From: Oscillospiraceae bacterium
Lineage (GTDB): Bacteria > Bacillota > Clostridia > Oscillospirales > Oscillospiraceae
DNA length: 64,000 nt
Assembly (NCBI GenBank): GCA_009780235.1
Contig: WRAK01000006.1
Coordinates: forward strand, 1-64,000
Reading direction: 5' to 3'
Each line of letters opens with the position of its first letter. Position 1 is the first letter of the stretch. Under the pieces are notes generated by a model. That model worked only from the letters and a program-made list of their open reading frames with translations. It was not told the origin of the DNA and searched no databases. Shown piece after piece: positions 37,606 through 45,095 of the stretch. A program made the position numbers and the translations under genes.

Positions 37606-38177
37606 TGCGCATCGGCGTTTTAGCCTTACAAGGTGCATTCATCGAGCATCGGCATATGTTGGAGGCTCTCGGCGTAGAGAGCTTCGAAATTCGGCAGAAG
37701 AGCCACATCCCCACCGCGTTCGACGGTCTCATCCTCCCCGGCGGCGAAAGTACGACGATGGGAAAGCTGCTCCGGGAGTTGGAGCTGTTTGACCCCATTC
37801 AGACGCTCATAAAAGGCGGGCTTCCCGTCTTTGGCACCTGCGCGGGGCTTTTGCTCTTGGCAAAGGAAATCGCGAACGACGACAAGCGGCACCTCGCTAC
37901 GATGGACATCCGCGCCAAACGCAACGCTTACGGGCGGCAGTTGGGCAGTTTCCATACGAGGGCAGAGTTCAAGGGCCTGGGCGAGATTCCCATGACTTTT
38001 ATCCGCGCGCCGTATGTCGAGACGCTGTGGGACGGCACAGAGCCTTTGGCCGAGGTGGACGGCAAGATTGTCGCCGCACGGCAGGGGCGGCAATTGGTCA
38101 CGGCGTTTCATCCGGAACTGGATGATGATTTGAGCGTGCACGGGTACTTTTTGGGGATGGTTACGGGTAGTGAATAA
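37605..38177 (+). CDS. pdxT: PLP synthase glutaminase subunit PdxT
   Basis: 190 residues. Class I glutaminase triad: cysteine in FGTCAGLLLLA, and histidine/glutamate in TAFHPELDDDLSVH. LPGGESTTMGKLLRELEL is the family signature. It supplies ammonia to PdxS. The ATG overlaps the pdxS stop by one base (TGATG). Confidence 0.97.
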   Translation: MRIGVLALQGAFIEHRHMLEALGVESFEIRQKSHIPTAFDGLILPGGESTTMGKLLRELELFDPIQTLIKGGLPVFGTCAGLLLLAKEIANDDKRHLATMDIRAKRNAYGRQLGSFHTRAEFKGLGEIPMTFIRAPYVETLWDGTEPLAEVDGKIVAARQGRQLVTAFHPELDDDLSVHGYFLGMVTGSE

Positions 38178-38182
38178 TAAAC

Positions 38183-38211
38183 ACGAGCGGGGCGAAAGCC
38201 TCGCTCGTTTT
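38183..38211 (+). terminator. Terminator after pdxT
   Basis: ACGAGCGGGGC-GAAA-GCCTCGCTCGT, one G-T pair, followed by TTTTC. It begins 5 bases after the pdxT stop. Confidence 0.75.
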
Positions 38212-38337
38212 CTATGTCCCGGCCTATTTGTCGGAACCACCACCTCTACCACCAACGCCTCTTCCCGCAAATGGTTAGCCGAGTTAATGCAGAGCTTATC
38301 CGCCTTTTGCCTCCTGCTTGGTCTAAGCCGCCCCCCT

Positions 38338-38477
38338 TTGCTTCACAACAGAATTTATGGTATAACAACCCGACCCACTAAGTCGCCAAAAGCGGCAAGC
38401 GGGTACCCCGGAACGTTGTATCATAAAAGACGGCACCAGCGCGTCTTGTTCTGCCGAAGTCTAGGCAGAACTTTTTT
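38338..38477 (+). ncRNA. Candidate small RNA with its own promoter and terminator
   Basis: A promoter TTGCTT-17-TATAAC (38338-38366) predicts a start near 38373; a terminator hairpin GTTCTGCC-N8-GGCAGAAC with six T closes at 38477. The transcript of about 105 bases can fold a 5' stem (CCCG...CGGG with an inner GTCGC/GCGGC) and a GACG...CGTC hairpin. No ORF with a ribosome site is inside. I recognise no known RNA family. The rest of the gap (38212-38337 and 38505-38658) shows no gene except a 10-codon MFTIAMLQTA start. Confidence 0.5.
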
Positions 38478-38504
38478 GCTTTGCAAAAGGATTTATGCTA
38501 TAAT
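38476..38504 (+). promoter_or_regulatory. Promoter upstream of the PTS genes
   Basis: TTGCTT-17-TATAAT. About 34 bases here resemble the promoter at 38338-38366 (TTTATGCTATAAT against TTTATGGTATAAC), so one is probably a duplicate of the other. It lies 154 bases before the IIA gene. Confidence 0.7.
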
Positions 38505-38658
38505 AAACCACAGCAAACAGCCAAAAGAAGCACTCCCATGTTCACCATAGCCATGCTGCAGACCGCGTGAATGGGTGGATTCAACACTTGTGGCTGAACA
38601 CGGCCGATGAAGTGCGTGCGTCACTAGGCCGGATTCCGGCAGAATTGGAGGGATAGCC

Positions 38659-39123
38659 ATGTTGTCGGGAATAGAACTCCGCCCGGATTTTATTCTGCCG
38701 GATTTGGGAGCGGACAGCGATTTACAAGTCATTGAACGGCTGGCAGACTGCCTGTTCGGGGCGGGGATGGTGCGGGACACGTTCAAATCCGCTGTCCTCA
38801 AGCGGGAAGTGGACTACTGTACTGGACTTGCCTTCCCGGAGATGAGCGTCGCCATCCCGCACACCGACCCGGCGCATGTGATTATGCCCTGCATAGCGAT
38901 TGCCGCCCTGCGGGAGCCTGTGACCTTTCGCTCCATGGGACGGCCGAATGTGCCGTGTGAGGTGGAGATGGTGTTTCTCCTTGCCATCACCGACCCGGAC
39001 ACGCAGGTGGGCTTTTTGACGGCCTTGATTCAGGCGTTCCGAGAACCGGGCAGGCTGCCTGCCCTCAAAGCGTGTAAGACTGCGGAAGAATTGACCGCAT
39101 TATTTCAATCATATTTTGACTAG
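38659..39123 (+). CDS. PTS system IIA component (fructose/galactitol type)
   Basis: 154 residues. EIIA type 2 fold: LADCLFGAGMVRDTFKSAVLK, GLAFPEMSVAIPHTDPAHV with the phosphorylated histidine in PHTD, and MVFLLAITDPDTQVGFLTAL. It would pass phosphate from HPr to the IIB protein encoded next. GGAGGGATAGCC precedes the start. No membrane IIC gene is adjacent. Confidence 0.9.
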   Translation: MLSGIELRPDFILPDLGADSDLQVIERLADCLFGAGMVRDTFKSAVLKREVDYCTGLAFPEMSVAIPHTDPAHVIMPCIAIAALREPVTFRSMGRPNVPCEVEMVFLLAITDPDTQVGFLTALIQAFREPGRLPALKACKTAEELTALFQSYFD

Positions 39124-39142
39124 AGGAAAGGAGCGGAAGCAT

Positions 39143-39430
39143 ATGAAACAGATTTTATTGGCCTGCGGTACGGGCATCTGTACGACGACAATTGCCACAA
39201 AGAAATTGGAGATGGCCCTCAATGAAAAGGGGTGGGCGGGGAAATACAAAATTACCCAATGTAAGGTGACCGAGGTGCCGAATTTGTCGCCGGATTTTGA
39301 CCTCTGCGTTGCCACGACCCCGGTGGCGGGGGAGGTACAATGTCCTGTGATTATCGGCGCGCCTGCCTTGCTGACGGGGATTGGATTGGATCCGATTATT
39401 TCGCAGATTGTGGATGTGCTTAGCGCATAA
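39143..39430 (+). CDS. PTS system IIB component (galactitol type)
   Basis: 95 residues. LLACGTGICTTTIATKKLE contains the phosphorylated cysteine in the N-terminal P-loop-like turn typical of GatB. GAAAGGAGCGGAAGCAT precedes the ATG. A IIC permease, expected downstream, is absent; the next gene encodes a dehydrogenase subunit. The pair may serve a IIC elsewhere or act in regulation. Confidence 0.9.
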   Translation: MKQILLACGTGICTTTIATKKLEMALNEKGWAGKYKITQCKVTEVPNLSPDFDLCVATTPVAGEVQCPVIIGAPALLTGIGLDPIISQIVDVLSA

Positions 39431-39706
39431 CGCTTTATAGGGGCGGGGGTTTCATTTTTGCCCGTGTGTTACATTTATATTATACGTTGGGCTTGCCCGC
39501 CGGCGAGGCGCAGCAACGTTGGAACAAGCAAAACGATAGGGACGACCGAGGGCGGGCACCCCCGCGAGGTCGCCCTTACAACGAACACTTTTCTACAAAA
39601 TGGAACAAAATAGACACCCCATCGTCTAAATAGAATACGCAAGATTAGACAATTGCCAATCGCTTTCCACAAAAGAAAACACCCCCCACACAAGGAGTTG
39701 ACCCCA
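39431..39706. other. Intergenic region before the dehydrogenase operon
   Basis: No gene. A C-like inverted repeat piece (GGGACGACCGAGGGCGGGCA...GAGGTCGCCCTTA, about 39540-39578) is present. TTACATTTATATTATAC near 39466 is a weak promoter candidate. No clear regulator site was found. Confidence 0.4.
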
Positions 39707-40669
39707 TTGCCAACCACCCACCCCAAAGCCCTACACAAAGAATTTCTAAGCAAAATGCTCTTGGCCCGCAAATTTGAAGAGCAAGTCCAAACCCTCTTCG
39801 CCCAAGGGCTCGTCCACGGCACAACCCACCTCGGTATCGGGGAGGAAGCTACCGCCGTGGGTACGATTCTGGCCGCCGAGCCGCAGGACTACTTGCTCGC
39901 CACGCACAGAGGGCACAATCATGCGTTGGCCAAAGGCGTAGACATCAATGCCATGATGGCCGAAATCCTCGCAAAGTCCGACGGCGTCTGCAAGGGCAAG
40001 GGCGGATCGATGCACATCGCGGACCTTGACAAAGGCATCCTCGGTGCGAACGGCATCTTGGGGTCGAGCGCACCCATCGCTTGCGGAGCGGGGATGACGA
40101 TTCGGCGGCGGGGTGAGGACAGAATCGTCCTCTGCTTTTTCGGCGACGGCGCGGCGAACTTGGGTGCGGTTCACGAGGCGATGAACCTCGCCGCCCTGTG
40201 GAATCTGCCCGTGCTTTTCGTGCTGGTTAACAACACTTACGGCATGTCTCTGCACATCTCCAAGGCCAGTAGTGACCCCGATTTGACCAAGCGGGCGTAC
40301 CCCTTCGGCATCCCCGCCGAGACGGTGGACGGCAACGATGTCATTGCGGTCTACGACACCGTGAAGCACGCCCGTGACTACGTCGTCGAACACGGCCCCA
40401 TGCTGATTGTGGAGAATACCTACCGCATCTCCGGCCACTCGAAGTCGGACGGTAACCTCTATCGCACGAAAGCGGAGATTGCCGAGTGGCGGGAGAAATG
40501 CCCGATTCTCAGGCACAAAAAATACCTGCTGGACAAGGAAATTTTTACCGCAGAAGCGATAGACGAGATGGACAAAGAGACCACAGCCATTATCGAAGCG
40601 GCAGTAGCCTACGGCAAGGCATCGCCTGAGCCGTCACTTGACACCATCTTGACCGACATCTACGCTTAG
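39707..40669 (+). CDS. acoA: Acetoin/pyruvate dehydrogenase E1 alpha subunit
   Basis: 320 residues from TTG 39707 with AAGGAG 9 bases upstream. The thiamine diphosphate motif is CFFGDGAANLGAVHEAMNLA ... NNTYG; GGSMHIAD and TYRISGHSKSDG are also typical. With the beta subunit it decarboxylates a 2-keto substrate or splits acetoin and loads acetyl groups onto the E2 lipoyl arm. The short E1-alpha and its partners resemble the acetoin (Aco) type, but substrate cannot be fixed from sequence alone. Confidence 0.88.
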   Translation: MPTTHPKALHKEFLSKMLLARKFEEQVQTLFAQGLVHGTTHLGIGEEATAVGTILAAEPQDYLLATHRGHNHALAKGVDINAMMAEILAKSDGVCKGKGGSMHIADLDKGILGANGILGSSAPIACGAGMTIRRRGEDRIVLCFFGDGAANLGAVHEAMNLAALWNLPVLFVLVNNTYGMSLHISKASSDPDLTKRAYPFGIPAETVDGNDVIAVYDTVKHARDYVVEHGPMLIVENTYRISGHSKSDGNLYRTKAEIAEWREKCPILRHKKYLLDKEIFTAEAIDEMDKETTAIIEAAVAYGKASPEPSLDTILTDIYA

Positions 40670-40680
40670 GAGGTAGCGAT

Positions 40681-41658
40681 ATGAGAGAAATTACCTACGC
40701 CCAAGCTGTCAAAGAGGCCATGAGCGAAGAGATGCGCTGTGACCCCGATGTGTTTTTCATGGGCGAGGATATCGGCGTCTATGGCGGGGCTTTCGGTATC
40801 TCCAACGGAATGCTGGCGGAGTTCGGCCCGGAGCGGGTGCGCGACACGCCGATTTCGGAGAACGGTTTTGTCGGCGCGGCTGTCGGTGCCGCCGTCACGG
40901 GGAGCCGTCCCATTGTGGAACTGATGTTTTCCGATTTTATGACTGTGTGCTTCGACCACATATTAAACCAGGCTCCGAAGATGCGCTACATGTTCGGCGG
41001 CAAGGCGAAGGTGCCTATGGTACTCCGCACGGCGGCCGGCGGCGGAACGGGTGCGGCGGCGCAGCACTCGCAGAGTTTGGAGACGATTTACGCCCACATC
41101 CCGGGGCTGAAAGTTGTGGTTCCGTCCACGCCCTATGACGCCAAGGGGCTGTTAAAGACGGCGATTCGGGATGACAATCCCGTGATTTTCTTGGAGCAAA
41201 AGCTGCTCTATCGCACAAAAGGCGACGTGCCGGAGGAGGAGTATACCATCCCCTTCGGCATAGCCGACATCAAACGCCCGGGGGCGGATTGTACCATTAT
41301 CACCTACGGACGTATGGTGCAATTATCCCTCCAAGCGGCGGAGCTGTTGGCGCAAGAGGGGATTGACGCGGAGGTTATCGACATCCGCACGCTCTTGCCA
41401 TTGGATACAGCGACGCTGATTCAGTCGGTGAAGAAGACGAAGCATTGCGTCATCGTCCACGAGGCGGTAAAGTTCGCCGGATTCGGCGGCGAATTAGCGG
41501 CGACGATTCACGAGAGTGAGGCGTTTTACTACCTCGACGCCCCCGTCAAACGCCTGGGGGCGGTAAGTGCCCCGATTCCGTTTAATCCCGTGTTGGAAAA
41601 AAACTGTTTCCCCACCGTGGAGGAGATTGTGCAGGCCGTGCGGGAGACGCAGTCGTAG
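40681..41658 (+). CDS. acoB: Acetoin/pyruvate dehydrogenase E1 beta subunit
   Basis: 325 residues. Transketolase-like pyrimidine domain: MGEDIGVYGGAFGIS, DTPISENGFVGAAVGAAVTG, then GAAAQHSQSLETIYAHIPGL and the C-terminal transketolase domain (VIDIRTLLPLDTATLIQSV). TAGGAGGTAGCGAT precedes the ATG, 11 bases after the alpha stop. Its stop TAG belongs to a gTAGGGG string. Confidence 0.9.
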   Translation: MREITYAQAVKEAMSEEMRCDPDVFFMGEDIGVYGGAFGISNGMLAEFGPERVRDTPISENGFVGAAVGAAVTGSRPIVELMFSDFMTVCFDHILNQAPKMRYMFGGKAKVPMVLRTAAGGGTGAAAQHSQSLETIYAHIPGLKVVVPSTPYDAKGLLKTAIRDDNPVIFLEQKLLYRTKGDVPEEEYTIPFGIADIKRPGADCTIITYGRMVQLSLQAAELLAQEGIDAEVIDIRTLLPLDTATLIQSVKKTKHCVIVHEAVKFAGFGGELAATIHESEAFYYLDAPVKRLGAVSAPIPFNPVLEKNCFPTVEEIVQAVRETQS

Positions 41659-41794
41659 GGGCCTCCCCGTGCCCCCCCTTTTGCGCCAAGATTGAGAGAG
41701 CGGGACGATGACACCCCGCGTGCGTAGTAGGAGCGCATTCTGCCGCCCGTTGCCCTTGCCCTGAATTTTGCATTGCGACGAAAAGGAGCACCTC

Positions 41795-42967
41795 ATGACC
41801 GAACTCATCATGCCCAAGGCCGGGATGGCCATGGAAGAGGGTAAAATCGTCCGTTGGCTGAAAGATGTGGGCGACCGCATAGAGGCGGGCGAGGCGATTA
41901 TGGAGATTGAGACAGACAAAATCACCATGGAAACCGAATCCCCCGCCGCCGGCATCTTGTTGGTGAAGTATTACGAGGACGGAGATGTCGTCCCCGTGAC
42001 GGTCACAGTCGGCTACATAGGTGAGCGGGGCGAGACCGTCCCGGACGCGCCTATGGTTCCATCTGCTTCTGTAGGGGGCGGCGTCCCCGATGCTCCGCTT
42101 GCCCATGTCCCTGCTCAGCACACAACATGCAGCACTCAAAACTCGATAATACCTCTTGCCACGCCCTATGCCAGAACCTTGGCCGCCCAGGCCGGCGTGG
42201 ACTTAGGCACACTCACGGGCAGCGGACACGGCGGCGTTATCAAAGCCCGTGACGTGCAAAAAGTCTCGGCGGATGCCGGCCACGCTGACGGCGATACGAC
42301 CGTGCCTCTAGCCGGGATGCGTGCCGTCATTGCAGAGCGGATGACGCGTGCGGCGGAGATTCCCGCCGTCACGCAGAGCATGAAGGTCTACATGGATGAC
42401 CTCCTCGCCCTCCGCGCCGAAGTCAATGAGGGGTGCGCGGAAAAGGTTACAATCAACGACTTTATCATCAAAGCCGCCGCTCATGCCGTTGCGGAATCGG
42501 ATTTGTTCCGCACGGAGATTGACATGGCGAACTGCAGGCTCATCACCCGTGCGCAGACGAATATCGGCGTGGCCGTAGCCTTGGACGAGGGGCTGATGGT
42601 GCCTGTCATCCGTGACGCCGACAAGCTCACGCTCACGGAACTATCTGTCCGCGCCAAGGATTTGGCCGCCCGTGCCCGCGGCGGGCAACTTTTGCCCGAT
42701 GAGTGCAGGGGCAGCGTATTTACCGTTACAAATCCGGGAGCGAGCGGGATTTTTACGTTTACACCCATCATCAACCAACCCAATGCGGCGATTTTGGGTG
42801 TCGGCAGTTTACATGAAGAGTTAGCTCTTGTGGGCGGGGCATTCGTAACACGGAAGTTCGTGATGATCTGTTTGACGTATGACCACCGCATTATCGACGG
42901 CACGGCCGCCGCAGTATTTCAGCGGCGGATAAAAGGCTTGTTGGAGGAGCCTGCGGTGATGAGTTAA
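41795..42967 (+). CDS. acoC: Dihydrolipoamide acyltransferase E2 with a repeat-derived linker
   Basis: 390 residues. Lipoyl domain at residues about 1-78 with the lipoylated lysine in EIETDKITMETES; a linker; a small E3/E1-binding domain around 130-170 (ATPYARTLAAQAGVDLGTLT, GSGHGGVIKARDV); and the catalytic domain from about 180, ending in YDHRIIDGTAAAVFQ. The start at 41795 follows AAAAGGAGCACCTC. The linker SVGGGVPDAPLAHVP is read from an A-type repeat (42071-42097), an in-frame insertion into a region where length is tolerated. No E3 gene follows in the window. Confidence 0.92.
   Translation: MTELIMPKAGMAMEEGKIVRWLKDVGDRIEAGEAIMEIETDKITMETESPAAGILLVKYYEDGDVVPVTVTVGYIGERGETVPDAPMVPSASVGGGVPDAPLAHVPAQHTTCSTQNSIIPLATPYARTLAAQAGVDLGTLTGSGHGGVIKARDVQKVSADAGHADGDTTVPLAGMRAVIAERMTRAAEIPAVTQSMKVYMDDLLALRAEVNEGCAEKVTINDFIIKAAAHAVAESDLFRTEIDMANCRLITRAQTNIGVAVALDEGLMVPVIRDADKLTLTELSVRAKDLAARARGGQLLPDECRGSVFTVTNPGASGIFTFTPIINQPNAAILGVGSLHEELALVGGAFVTRKFVMICLTYDHRIIDGTAAAVFQRRIKGLLEEPAVMS
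42071..42097 (+). repeat. A-type repeat half inside the E2 gene
   Basis: GTAGGGGGCGGCGTCCCCGA followed by TGCTCCG matches the left arm of the intergenic A-type elements. Its TAG is out of frame here, so it is translated as VGGGVPDAP. Confidence 0.85.
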
Positions 42968-42970
42968 AAA

Positions 42971-43029
42971 TGAATAATAATTCAAATTTTCAAAAAATAC
43001 TTGCATAAAAATTCATAACATGGTATACT
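42971..43029 (+). promoter_or_regulatory. Two ArgR-box-like operators over a promoter
   Basis: TGAATAATAATTCA (42971-42984) and TGCATAAAAATTCA (43002-43015) fit the ARG-box pattern TGNATN4ATNCA and have centres 31 bases apart, three helical turns. The second overlaps the -35 box of TTGCAT-17-TATACT (43001-43029). ArgR with arginine could repress the downstream gene. Confidence 0.7.
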
Positions 43030-43065
43030 GCAACTTATTCCAACGAACAAGGAGAGAATCGCAAT

Positions 43066-44397
43066 ATGAAAAAAGTCATCATCATCGGAGCCGCAGGGCG
43101 GGATTTCCACAACTTCAATACGTTCTACCGCGACAACCCCAACTATGAAGTCGTTGCTTTCACGGCGGCGCAAATCCCGGATATCGCGGGCCGCTCATAT
43201 CCGAAAGAGCTGGCGGGCGAGCTGTACCCGAATGGGATTCCCATCTATCCGCAGGAGGAGCTGGAGACGCTTATCGAGAAATATGACGCAGACGCATGCG
43301 TCTTTGCGTATAGTGACGTACCGTATGAATTTGTTATGGGTGTCGGCGCAAAAGTGAACGCAGCGGGAGCGGCTTTTGCGCTGCTCGGGCCGAAGCAGAC
43401 CATGCTGCCGAGCAAGAAGCCCGTTATCGCCATCGGTGCCGTGCGGACGGGTTGCGGCAAGAGCCAGACGACACGGAAGATTGCCGAGCTGCTCAATGAG
43501 AGAGGCCTCAAGGTCATCGCTGTGCGCCACCCCATGCCTTACGGCGATTTGAACGCGCAAAAAGTCCAGCGGTTCGCGTCTTTGGACGATTTGAAAAAAC
43601 ACAACTGCACCATTGAGGAGATGGAGGAGTATGAGCCGCACATTGCCGCCGGGAACGTCATCTATGCGGGCGTGGATTACGCCGCCATTTTGGAGCAGGC
43701 GGAGAATGACCCCGCCGGTTGCGATGTCATCCTCTGGGACGGCGGGAACAATGACTTCCCGTTTTACAAGCCCGACCTCATGGTCACAGTGGTGGACCCG
43801 CATCGTCCGGGGCATGAGTGCAGCTATTATCCCGGTGAGGTCACCTTGCGCATCGCGGATGCGGTGGTGATTAACAAGATTGACAGCGCGGATTTCGCGG
43901 GCATCCAAGCCGTGCGGGAGAATGTGACGAAGCTCAATCCGAATGCGACTGTGATTGACGCGGCCTCGATGATTCACGCCGATGCGCCGGGGATAATCAA
44001 GGGCAAGCGTGTGCTCGTTGTCGAGGACGGCCCGACGTTGACGCATGGGGATATGAAAATCGGTGCGGGTGTTGTCGCCGCACATCGCTTCGGTGCGGCA
44101 GAGATCGTTGACCCGCGTCCCTACGCCGTGGGCAAACTGGCCGAGACCTTTGAAATCTACCCGGACATCGGTACGGTGCTGCCCGCCATGGGCTACGGCG
44201 AGCAACAAATCGCCGACCTCGCCGCAACCATCGAGAACACGCCCTGTGACTGCGTGATTATCGCAACCCCGATTGATTTGGCTCGGATTATTCCGATGAA
44301 CAAGCCGAATACGCGGATTGAATATGCCTTGCAGGAGATTGGGAGCCCGTGTTTGGCTGATGTGATTGGGGCGTTTTTGGACGAAAAAGGCCTGTAG
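43066..44397 (+). CDS. Cyclic 2,3-diphosphoglycerate synthetase-like GTPase/ATPase
   Basis: 443 residues. KKVIIIGAAGRDFHNFNTFY at the N-terminus, a P-loop IGAVRTGCGKSQTTRKIA near residues 125-142, CDVILWDGGNNDFPFYKPDL and DAVVINKIDSAD (guanine/nucleotide-binding NKxD-like) are typical of bacterial proteins named after the archaeal cDPG synthetase. The bacterial role is uncertain. In Clostridia such genes often accompany carbamoyl-phosphate, carbamate kinase or arginine genes (from memory), which fits the ArgR-like boxes upstream. ACAAGGAGAGAATCGCAAT precedes the ATG. Confidence 0.85.
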   Translation: MKKVIIIGAAGRDFHNFNTFYRDNPNYEVVAFTAAQIPDIAGRSYPKELAGELYPNGIPIYPQEELETLIEKYDADACVFAYSDVPYEFVMGVGAKVNAAGAAFALLGPKQTMLPSKKPVIAIGAVRTGCGKSQTTRKIAELLNERGLKVIAVRHPMPYGDLNAQKVQRFASLDDLKKHNCTIEEMEEYEPHIAAGNVIYAGVDYAAILEQAENDPAGCDVILWDGGNNDFPFYKPDLMVTVVDPHRPGHECSYYPGEVTLRIADAVVINKIDSADFAGIQAVRENVTKLNPNATVIDAASMIHADAPGIIKGKRVLVVEDGPTLTHGDMKIGAGVVAAHRFGAAEIVDPRPYAVGKLAETFEIYPDIGTVLPAMGYGEQQIADLAATIENTPCDCVIIATPIDLARIIPMNKPNTRIEYALQEIGSPCLADVIGAFLDEKGL

Positions 44398-44413
44398 GAG
44401 CATCCGTTGTTAC

Positions 44414-44449
44414 AAAAATCCCGCACGGTTTTGACCGTGCGGGATTTTT
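44414..44449. terminator. Bidirectional terminator
   Basis: AAAAATCCCGCACGGT-TTTG-ACCGTGCGGGATTTTT, 16 base pairs, between convergent genes; it ends both the GTPase transcript and the malonate decarboxylase transcript. Confidence 0.9.
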
Positions 44450-45095
44450 ATATTGGTAGCGTTGCACAAGTTATCGGCCGCAACTCCACAGTATGCAGAG
44501 CTTTGCATAACACCGTTTTCTGTCCGGAGAAGAGTTCGGCAAGCTTCACCCCCGCCCCGTCGGTGCATAAAGCCTCCATATCAAAGCGAACGTTGTGCGC
44601 CTTGCCGAGCGTTATCGCCGCCTCATAAAAGGCTCGTAAATCGGTATCACCTTGCGGTCGGACTAACACATCTATGTCCGAATCGGATGTCAGATAGGGG
44701 AGGCCGGTGACGGCCTCCAACGCGGCGGAACCATAGAGACCCACATCTATGCCCCTTTCATCCGCAAGGCGCATCAGCATTTTCGGCGCACCGCCTTGGT
44801 TCCACATGGCCATTGCATCAAAGGGGGTGATGCGTCCCCGCACACCGTCTGCCGGGACAGTTGCGGAAATCCGCACACGTATGCCCTCGCGGCGGAGGTG
44901 GGAGGAGAAGCCGACTTGGGCGAATCCGGGAGCCGCATCTTCCTGCCGCCTGACAATCGCAGGCACGTCCGAGAAAATCACCGCGTCAATCAGCGCGTCC
45001 GGGAGTGTGAGGTGCAGGGGGATGGCCGACTTGCGGGCGTACTCTCTGGCGGCGGCATCCAACAGGAGCAAATCATGGCGGGCGAACACGGTCAT
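44448..45095 (-). CDS. mdcG: Malonate decarboxylase holo-ACP synthase (phosphoribosyl-dephospho-CoA transferase)
   Basis: 215 residues from 45095. The nucleotidyltransferase signature GLYGSAALEAVTGLPYLTSD, then SDIDVLVRP, carries the catalytic aspartates; VRGRITPFDAMAMWNQGG is an MdcG hallmark. It attaches triphosphoribosyl-dephospho-CoA to the serine of the ACP subunit. The ATG at 45095 overlaps the upstream stop (ATGA); an ATG at 45110 is the alternative. Last gene of the cluster before the terminator. Confidence 0.88.
   Translation of the reverse strand: MTVFARHDLLLLDAAAREYARKSAIPLHLTLPDALIDAVIFSDVPAIVRRQEDAAPGFAQVGFSSHLRREGIRVRISATVPADGVRGRITPFDAMAMWNQGGAPKMLMRLADERGIDVGLYGSAALEAVTGLPYLTSDSDIDVLVRPQGDTDLRAFYEAAITLGKAHNVRFDMEALCTDGAGVKLAELFSGQKTVLCKALHTVELRPITCATLPI

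Noticed and set aside
38373-38477. SRP RNA, 6S RNA or known riboswitch for the candidate RNA
   Set aside because: Conserved cores such as the SRP GGAAGGAAGCA region are absent.
38170-38550. 126-codon ORF after pdxT
   Set aside because: Runs through a terminator, two promoters and the candidate RNA; its internal similarity comes from the duplicated promoter.
38538-38570. Ten-codon MFTIAMLQTA ORF
   Set aside because: Looks like the start of a nitrilase-type protein, but nothing further follows; too short to call even a pseudogene.
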